In this document: positions 56,106-64,000 of the stretch, in pieces
Layout of the letters: each line of letters starts with the position of its first letter
How positions within the stretch are numbered: position 1 is the first letter of the stretch
Origin: Parelaphostrongylus tenuis
Taxonomy: Eukaryota > Nematoda > Chromadorea > Rhabditida > Metastrongylidae
DNA: 64,000 bases
Assembly (NCBI GenBank): GCA_019055375.1
Contig: JAHQIW010007163.1
Location: 213,280 to 277,279 of the forward strand
Direction of reading: 5' to 3'
Program-made: the position numbers and the translations under genes
Notes under the pieces: model-generated
Databases searched by the model: none
Told to the model about the DNA's origin: nothing
Seen by the model: only the letters and a program-made list of their open reading frames with translations

Positions 56106-56765
56106 CCTCCAACGTTTGCTCTTTACATTATCTAACATGTCTAAAACAAAGCACAAAAGGAGGCAGACTAAGATCGTAAATCTCAATGGGGCAATTACAC
56201 TTTGTCTGTGTTCCGTTGACATCCCACTACAACAATCTTTCATTTCCAAAGTGAGCATTCACAATATGACAGATGTCCTACGCTTCACTCAGTAGCAGAG
56301 TAAAATTTCAGCTGTCTCGGTTCTGAGAGAACGCCCTCCCTAGTTATTTCTCACTAGTGTCCTTCCGAGTTGTTATTCATTATTGAAAATTGTAAAACAA
56401 AGGGACAGCCTTGTTTCCCGGGGAACTATCAAAAATGGGAAATCGTGCGATAAAGAACTCAATTAAATCGGTATTCATTCCTTTGAATTGCGTTAATAAT
56501 TATTCAACCTTTTCAATACATAATTGATCGAATTAGGTGAACATATGCAGAATAAGAGAAAACAACATGAAATGATCCGAATAAACTTTTGTAACGTCTT
56601 AGATTATCAGTCTATGGCGAAATTATAAAATTTATATTAGAAATTTATAACAACCGAGACCGAAAGAGATCTGTGACAACTATGTGTGGCCTAGTGATCT
56701 AAGAAACTGTTAATTATTCATGTCTGAGTCAAACGGTGGTTAATTTTAAGTAAGAACAATGGAAA
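56106..56765. other. Intergenic, nothing recognised
   Basis: No supported content. Confidence 0.35.
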
Positions 56766-56774
56766 GCGTAAAAT

Positions 56775-56960
56775 TTTGGGGTTGATGATGCTGTTTCATA
56801 GATTCGTTATAGGTGATTGAATACGCGTCCAATCTATACAAGGACTTGCGATCGTTTACCAGTGTCACTGCGACTGTCCTTCCACACAATTTGTTAACAC
56901 TAATTTGTCGATCCCGAAGGGCTTATTTGAACCACGGAAGTGCAGGGTTTCAATTTATCA
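56775..56960 (-). repeat. SINE family A copy, degenerate
   Basis: TAGGTGATTGAATACGCGTCC, CAAGGACTTGCGATCG, GTGTCACTGCGACTGTCCT and TTTGTCGATCCCGAAGGGCT follow the family A order at high divergence. Confidence 0.6.
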
Positions 56961-56964
56961 GGTC

Positions 56965-58600
56965 AATGAAAAATTAAGAATGTACACCACCGAATCATTG
57001 CATTCCTGTCTAGTTATTCATGACCTTCTAAATCTGCTTCGCTTTGAACAAGATGCATGCCTAAGTGTCGCGAAAAAACATGAGGTGGGATGCTAGAGAA
57101 AAGATTCCGTTAGGATTTTCTTTCAGATAATGTTGTGGTTGGTTCGATGAGGATACTACGAAATGCTTGTGATGTGTATGATTGATATGAAGGGTAACTG
57201 ATTTTGTCTTAATCACCATCTCGTATCTCTCGCCTTCTTTCTTACTAAATTTTCTTGCTTTGAGTAATCCATAAGATTCATAGTATTTCAGATAAATGAG
57301 GAGTAAAAGTATTGATGATCACAATACAGTCCATAAAGGATGTGTTGAAGTTGTGAAATTCTTTCTTTGTGGTTGTTATGAAAAGCCGAAGTTTTGAAGA
57401 GTAAATGTATTGGGATGGAAACAATGTCGACATTTATACGAAAGATTAAAGGTGCAGTAACAAGCTAAGAAAAAGCTGTCGCGCTATCGATCGACTTAGA
57501 CGAAGAATGATTCGAGCCTAAAAAAATTCAAACTTGCTGATATTCATAAATCCAGAAATCGTCAAGTTTCAAAATGATAGTCAATCGCAGTAGCGTGACA
57601 AGCTCAGCATCTATCAGATCTACAGAAAAAGGATCACCGAGTGATAGAGGTGTCAATAGGGCAAAAAAACAAATTCGGTCATCTACCAAACCAGTTCATA
57701 AGTTTTCGAACTTTGATAGGGGGAACTTCCTTGCTAGTTAATGTGCGACTGTATTGTGACTCTAAAAAACAACATTGTATAAAAACGCTCTGCTCTACTC
57801 CATTACATCTTCAAATATAGCCGCTTCCATTTGTGTCTGTGCATTTGAAATGGTAATGCTCGGGAAGGATAACGTGGAGGGCAGGATTCTCGGTTGTCAT
57901 CGTGTCCATTTCAATTTCATTAAGTGCCCTGAAGCTGTTAATCAAAAAATTTATTGAAATATGAGCAATGCGAATATCATGAAAATCAATACTCAGATAA
58001 AATTTACTCAACTGCTCTAAACTAATGGCAATATTTTAACATGTGACAGGAACATGATACAGGGTTTGGAAACTGCCATACAGCTCATTATTTCCGTTCG
58101 TTCCGTTCGTTGACAGTGGCGAACTGGTTGATGTTGAAGTAATTCGATGTTGTTTTGATGGTAAGTGACTACGACGATTCGAGAGTTCACCGATCGAGGG
58201 AAATGGGCAGAGCTGTTTGACTCATTTGGGAGCGATTGGAGGTGCGTAACCGCTCACCGCTTTTGAATCCAGAGGTGCACTAATCAATGTATAATTTTTA
58301 TGTTTATAAAACAGGCGGATCCAATTTCAATTTTCGTCTTGAGTGGTGTAGATCAATCCCCTTCTTTGGAAAATTCTCACTAAGACGAGATAAGAGAAAT
58401 TTTAGCGATTAAAAAACGGTTCAATGATTTCCACTATCGTTACTACTAGCTTTATTGATCTTGTCCTGAACCGTTCTCTAAAACCTTGCCGTCTTCGATA
58501 ACAGCACCTCATCAATCAGCGCAGATGGCATTAGTTTCGACTTTACCGTGCCCAGTCTCATGTACTCTCTGTTATTGCTAACCACTAGAAATAAGCTCGA
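56965..58600. other. Intergenic, nothing recognised
   Basis: No supported gene or repeat on either strand. Confidence 0.35.
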
Positions 58601-58607
58601 TACGTCT

Positions 58608-58918
58608 TTAAAAGTCTCGAGGAACTCGTTTGTAATCGAATTTTTTCTGTAATTTTGCTACGGACGATTCAAAGCAGGGAAAAGGAGTCGGAACAGGTAT
58701 ACGGACTGGAGAATTTCTACTAGGGCGTCGCAATGGAAATCGAAATCTTTTGTGGGACTGTTCATATTTCTCTTCTAACTCTGTGAAAATATGTTTTTTT
58801 TTGCAGTAAAAATCATCTACGAATGAAGTCATACTGTAACATCTATAGATTAATCGATCACATCTCTTTAAAAAATATATTGCTTTTCGCAACCTGGTCG
58901 GCTCAGCATCTTCTCCAT
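58608..58918 (-). CDS. Small basic proline-rich protein, 2 exons
   Basis: Predicted 65 residues on the minus strand from exon 58918-58894 (MEKMLSRP plus one base) and exon 58780-58608, joined across a 113-nt intron (donor GTTGCG, acceptor ATTTTCACAG) in phase 1. An in-frame TAA lies just 5' of the ATG. The second exon is rich in Arg, Lys and Pro: KYEQSHKRFRFPLRRPSR, then SPVRIPVPTPFPC and a basic C-terminus KLQKKFDYKRVPRDF. There is no signal peptide or membrane segment and no family is recognised. It may be complete, or the 3' part of a longer gene if exon 1 is wrong. Confidence 0.5.
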
Positions 58919-58919
58919 G

Positions 58920-61040
58920 TTAAATTAGCTCTAATCATAAAAGTAAATAAAAGTCTAGTAATCGTGAAAAAGGAAGAGAAGAGGCCTCATCAAATCATTT
59001 AGATATCCGTCATTAGCTCTAGACCTACACAGCTATGACTATATTGGAAGCCATGTTCCGGTAGGGCTTCAGGATGTTGCAGCAAAGTCTTCAAATATCT
59101 GGCAAGCAAGATCCCTCAAGTCAAAAGCAAACCATCAATTTTTATCAACAATGCGAGAGAATCAGGGAAACAGAAGAAACTCATTGCCGAATTTTACAGC
59201 CCAAGAAATTGAACGAGTGCATATCATTGAGATTTGCAGAAAAGCTTCACTTTGGGGGTATTCCTCAAAACCGACAACAACCTGTTGTTTCATGCTATGA
59301 GGGAGAATAGATATCCTATTGTGTGCAAACTTTTCTCTGTTTGCCTAAAACAGGCCTGCGATTTTCACTGGAAGAACACCACTCAACATTCCCTCTCGCA
59401 AAATTTTGAGCTGCATCTAAGAGCTTAAAGGCCTAGCCCAGCTTTCGAGCTAGACAATATTTCTAACGATTTTTTGCTATACGATATCTTATCTGCAAAT
59501 GAGACAAATACCTATTCAATAAAGATCTTCCACGCAGTGTCTACCTGCACAAAAACAGCAGCACGGATACCTTCGTAGTTGCCTTCCAATCAGGTCATGG
59601 TACATATGCTACGTATTTTTTTAAAAAATATTTTCCTGACTCGTATCACGGAAAATCTGAATGAAGCTTATCCGATAGTGCAACATGGAATTCACAGATT
59701 TAGCTGCATGAACCACATTGAATTATTTTCTTTGGGTTAAACTTGAAAGAAAAATAAATAGAAGTGTCGCGTCGGGCACGACATGTGAACTCAGGTCATC
59801 CAGTTATCTAAGTATAAATATTAACCTTCCATATCACATTTGTAACGTTGTGGAGGATGCAGCAAGGTGTAACGGTCGAGGTGCGCGAGCATCTTCAAGA
59901 AGTATTGTTTTATAGCAGCTTTTCTATTATTCTGGATTATTTCTTACTCATGTGGCACGCACAAATTAGACGTCTGTCGAGGAAACTGATACTGTTTAAT
60001 CTCGGGCACAAATTATCGAAATCGAGAAGAACCTGTGATAGATCGGTTACCATACCGATATGATTCGAGACTGTGATCAGATGATTGGAAATATCGTAGT
60101 ATCTGATCATCGTATACGAGAAATGACCCGCACTGTTGGCGAGCGCGCAAGACAATTATTCGTCTCGTAAAACCCAATCTACGGAACTGTGTCGTAATCT
60201 TACTACACAAAGCGGAGGGATCGAGAAGTTGTTCATTTCTACGACAGATCTAAGGGCATCGTTTATTTTGGCCGCTAATCATATTACCTCCATTATTACC
60301 CATTTTTCGAGTAACCCAAGCACACCATATTATGGTATTTATTTGTCCCAGTGACATGATCCCGTGTTGGTTACCGGTTTCTGCTTATTTGAATGACATG
60401 ACCAATGCCATATGCTTCTTCTAGGTCTATGTCGAAGAATTCTGATCGTGTGACCAATGATGTTATTACGCTTCGCGACAATTCATATGGAAACCAGCTT
60501 TAGCGGTTCTTGTCCCTCGTGTTGCCGTTAAGCTCATTATTTGCCTTTCTTACCTGATTGACAACGTCTTGGAATACGATCTTCGATCAATGATGTTGGT
60601 CGGAAGTTTCGATTCACTTCCTCTCCTTTGGATGATCAGAGAAATTAGGGGTCCTTCGAAAACCCAGTGAATCTTTCATTCTGCTTACATAGCCCGCAGC
60701 CTCAAATGACTAAGTGAAGAAAAGAAGGACTGTGTAATCATGAAGGTATTTACGAAAGCTCAATAGTCAAGAGGTATATGGAGTTTGATAGAGACAATCT
60801 CTGATCTGATACAGCGTTTTTCACAAAAAAAAGCATCTAATAGAAACCGGAGAGAACAAAACCGGTTTCTATCTTATTTATGAACATTGTATTAATGTGG
60901 CTGTTTCAGTGAAATCGGAGAGATCTGTTGATGTTTTTGGTCCCAGTAGAGTAGCGAGTAGTCTGGAACTCTTTTAAACCTCGGCATTGCCAATCAATAA
61001 TAGTTCGTTCAATTATTAAACTAATAACACGACGTTAATA
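58920..61040. other. Intergenic, nothing firm
   Basis: Several overlapping frames near 59850-60350 occur on both strands but lack domain content or splice logic. Confidence 0.35.
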
Positions 61041-61044
61041 TGAA

Positions 61045-61293
61045 AATTCCTTTTTATTTAACGGCTTCCAGTGGTGGCATGATGTCACAAATATAACCAT
61101 TGATGTAGAGTGGGTGTGCGGAAAATTTGCGTCAGTTGGGACTTGAACCCGCATTTCACCCAAAGCGTAGAAGGAGTGGTGTCAAAACAGGCGTCGCTAG
61201 TGCAATGGTTCGAGCACGCTCCTCCGAATTAGATGAAATGCGGGTTCAAGTTCCGCCTGACGCAGATGTTTTCCGCATCGCTCTACATCAATG
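61045..61293. repeat. SINE family C, two inverted tRNA-like heads
   Basis: The minus-strand copy (61180 down to 61045) has box B GGGTTCAAGTCCC and ends in the family tail GTTAAATAAAAAGG. The plus-strand copy (about 61185-61293) has box A GCTAGTGCAATGGTTCGAGC and box B GGGTTCAAGTTCC. Arms 61091-61161 and 61231-61293 are near-perfect inverted repeats, so the locus can fold back. The tail matches the one at 33856-33905. No hammerhead is present here. Confidence 0.7.
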
Positions 61294-61294
61294 A

Positions 61295-61865
61295 GAATAT
61301 AAGATATCTGAAATATAGGTTTCAAAATTTTTTCACGAAATTAGTTTCATTCTCTGCTAACTTTTTAACTAGCACTTTGCTAACCCTTTTTACTATTCTA
61401 GGTATATATTTGAATGCACTTTTCAAAATGCATGCACACATTTCGGTACACCAACTAATTTGCGCCTTGTTTTTTTACATTTAGTTTCCTTCGTTAGACT
61501 TTTTGTAGTCAGTGGATAGATAGCTTGTCGAACACATCGACTTCGTTGTAAGTTGTCTTTACTTCGTGTAAATGACTCATTATTGAAAATACCCAAGTTA
61601 TTGATTGTTTTTGATTTTCATTTGACATACAAGACTCGTCACCACAGCTTATTGTGCATATCACATTATTTCTTGCTTTCGATCCGTTTCTTCGCATTCA
61701 TCCTTCCTGAAGCTCTTCAAAAGCTTTACGTGTTGCCCGAGGATTATTCTCTTGAAGATCTCGTATAATGCTGGTCAGGACGATGCTTCTTATAGTTCGA
61801 CAGGCAAGCGAGCTAAGACGTTCCCTAAGGCGTCCGTCGAAGGATTGCAAAAGGGTGGCGGGAGG
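61295..61865. other. Intergenic, nothing recognised
   Basis: No supported content. Confidence 0.35.
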
Positions 61866-61945
61866 GGATCGAACCATGGCATATGCCATCGCTTCTCTTT
61901 CTGATACACCACATCTCTAGCCCGCTGCGCATATAGTGCGCCTGT
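61862..61945 (-). repeat. tRNA-like SINE head, family E
   Basis: Minus strand: GCGCAGCGGGCTAGAGATGT as the box A region and CATGGTTCGATCCCC as a strong box B, about 45 bp apart, flanked by a CA-rich microsatellite on the 5' side. Acceptor stem pairing is not evident, so a SINE head rather than a tRNA gene. Confidence 0.5.
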
Positions 61946-61961
61946 TACGTCATCCTGACAT

Positions 61962-62030
61962 ACACACACACACATACATACATACCCACAACATACACAC
62001 ATACACGTATACACATACACACATTCACAC
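61962..62030. repeat. (CACATA)n/(CA)n microsatellite
   Basis: Imperfect ACACAC, ACATAC and ACACGT units over about 70 bp. Confidence 0.95.
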
Positions 62031-62039
62031 CGCTCTAGA

Positions 62040-62960
62040 AACAGTATAATTCAAATGTTTTGTTGCGAGCCGATCATAACTATTGATCTACGGTCATCGG
62101 GTTAGGAGTAAACATTATTTTATCGGATCGTCGACTTCTCGGTAAGTGTGGGTTACCAGAGAGCAGTTTCGATCTCTACCTGTTCTGTATCAAACCACCT
62201 CCTAGTCATTTTCCGCGCGCGTAGACGATCGATCAGGCGCTCGGCGAGCGGGTGGAGCTTGCGTTGCGTTTTTCCTCATCGTGTGCTTAGCGACGTCATC
62301 GCCCCTCCGGCTATCGATTTATCGGTTTATGAGGGTCGTTTTCGGGTTTCTCATCGAGTCATCCATTCATCCCTCAGTCACTCGATCGATAAAACCTTCG
62401 GCAGAAATCCACGTCTCTCATCCGCTGCGTCCACATTCTCTTTTTTTCGTAATGAACTGTCTTCTCGAATGTTCGATGCCGTATTTTTGACCCCAATTTT
62501 TAAAACAGGTGTTTTCATCGTCTCATCCGTTCATTCCCACCTAATCAATAGCGCTTTCATCATCTCGTCCATTCATTCTTCTCGATCGATCGATCGATGA
62601 CAGCAAAAATCGCGGCCTCTTCGTTTTTTCTAATTCCTCGTCGTCGCCGCCGCCCGCCACCGCTCACATTTCTCCGTTTCGCTACTGAACGTCTCCCGAT
62701 ATTTCTATACTTCCGGTCTCCTGGACTGTGGAATGCCGTGTTTGATCTCTGATTCCTTCGAAATCACTGTTTGTCAATAGTTTTGATCTCTGGGTTCAAA
62801 GTGTCGTCGATATTCCAAGGCCAACCTATCCGTTAACCTCGCCATTGTTCAATAGTTCACAAATTTTCGTGCCAGGCCAATACACGAGATTTTTATAAAA
62901 AAATTTAGTTCTTTTCGGTTAAAAAGGAGACAAATGAAAAAGCGATTTCATTTGCTGGAG
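62040..62960. other. CpG-rich, promoter-like region
   Basis: The block 62140-62700 is CpG-rich with many CGATCGAT repeats (62583-62597) and imperfect CATCCATTCAT..CTCGATCGAT duplications. The 150-codon frame here is probably non-coding: it is Ser/Arg-rich and runs over the duplications. It may be 5' flank of a gene beyond the window. Confidence 0.3.
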
Positions 62961-63594
62961 AAGAACTTTCCTGGAAGTGCGGATAACCGTTCAAAAGCTG
63001 AGATTTCTGGCTGCAGCCCCACGTCGCTGGTTTTCCAAAAAACCTTTTCCTGACGTTGTTGCAGAAGGAAATTCCTGGCGTTGCGAATATGCATACTCTT
63101 TGCCGAACAGAGCTCTTTTGTTTGGACTAATAAGTAATCATATCTTTCGTTTCGAGTGGTTTCTTAAGACCACAGCTCAAATTTCAATATGCCTGGCAGT
63201 CATTTTTTGAGCCACGCATGTCAGTGGTCTATTAAAGAGGGCTGACTTATAGAGCCCGATACACGTGTTTCGATCTTGCGATCTCGTCACTCGGGCAGTT
63301 ACCTTTCAGTCGGGCAGTCTTTGCCAATCCTATGTGGGTGCTCCACTCCCCACACTATGAGTTAGCGTCCGCTAAGTCGAATACGATGTGTAAGGTGGTC
63401 TTTGGCCAATTCATGTACTCACACGTTAGGCGTTCGATAACACGGTGGTCATCGATTTTTCAGGTATATGACGTGTAAGAAGTATCGCGTCAGCAGTTCA
63501 TTTGACCGCCTCACACATCTGCTCGTGAGTGGACAAAGACCTCTTGGTCCGAGGAACTTAACCTATTTTACTTGCTGCGTTCCAGAGAAAACGG

Positions 63595-63850
63595 CATTTT
63601 CAGGATATAAGCACAGCGTTGAAATCAGAGACTATTACGCTATCAATTTATTACTAGTAGTCCGAAGAAAAAGCTCTGTCCGGCGAGAAATATGTGTGTC
63701 TAAAGCGCAAGAAATCTCCCTCTGTAACAATGTCCAAAAATGGGCTTTTTGAAAGCCGGCGACATGGAGCTGTGGCCAAAAGTCTAAGCTTTCGAATGGT
63801 TACTAACACTCTTATGAGAAAATTGCTGTCCAGCGAATGAGATCGGTTTT
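63595..63850 (+). repeat. R1 dispersed repeat, two units
   Basis: ACTATTACGCTATCAATTTATTAC followed by AAAAGCTCTGTCCGGCGAGA and AATATGTGTGT matches 5330-5395 well. A second unit follows at about 63770-63845 (AAGCTTTCGAATGGTTACTA). Confidence 0.55.
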
Positions 63851-64000
63851 TCCATTTGTCTCCTTATAATCAAAGAGAACCCAAATTTAGTCGATTTCTC
63901 AATGTTTTTGGCTTAAGATTTTATCACGTATTTTGGGAAAAAGATGTGAATTTTTGTCGATATCATTGCTCTCAACGTAACAACTCTTCTTTACGGAGCT

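Noticed and set aside
61185..61260. Functional tRNA gene.
   Set aside because: Box A and box B are good, but the acceptor and anticodon stems do not pair properly and the copy is one arm of an inverted SINE.
62148..62600. 150-codon plus-strand ORF.
   Set aside because: It is Ser/Arg-rich and its second half runs over imperfect CATCCATTCAT/CGATCGAT duplications, so it looks like an accident of a CpG-rich flank.

Overview
The window looks like nuclear DNA of a clade V (strongylid/hookworm-like) nematode. The reasons are short exons split by many introns with TTTCAG/TTTTAG acceptors and GTGAGT/GTAAG-like donors, a major-sperm-protein (MSP) domain gene, a probable trans-splice acceptor just 5' of a housekeeping ORF, RTE-type and mariner remnants, and many tRNA-derived SINEs. 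Most of it is intergenic or intronic. No long open reading frame is real, and the genes had to be assembled exon by exon. Exon joins were checked by reading-frame phase and splice consensus only.

Three genes can be rebuilt with every junction in phase. (1) 844-6166 (+): a nine-exon, 428-residue rhodopsin-type seven-transmembrane receptor. (2) 23115-24107 (+): a three-exon, 122-residue MSP-domain protein. (3) 45156-47229 (+): a five-exon, 186-residue A20/AN1 zinc-finger protein of the ZFAND5/6 type with every zinc ligand present. A small two-exon basic, proline-rich gene (58608-58918, -) and an orphan terminal exon (20448-20828, +) are probable. A few single exons (10.9, 25.4, 29.4-30.4 kb) are possible.

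The rest is mainly repeats. SINE family A (about 290 bp, with clear box A and box B) has about ten full or decayed copies, two of them inside introns of genes 1 and 3. SINE family B has three copies. Families C and D and other tRNA-like heads are also present. An RTE reverse-transcriptase remnant lies at 12.2-13.0 kb. Mariner-type remnants lie at 10.3-10.85 (foldback), 17.97-18.85 and 52.87-53.41 kb. A diverged repeat (R1) recurs near 5.3, 13.9, 17.3-17.8 and 63.6 kb.

The most interesting content is a family of minimal type I hammerhead self-cleaving ribozyme motifs. They occur as an array of about 265-bp units at 51144-52465 (three direct and two inverted, one with a fully consensus core), as a dispersed copy at 30830-30876, and as an inverted pair at 34012-34209 within a tRNA-headed SINE-like element. 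Stem I changes sequence between copies but stays paired. This fits retrozyme-like elements that could make small circular RNAs. It is inferred from sequence alone.
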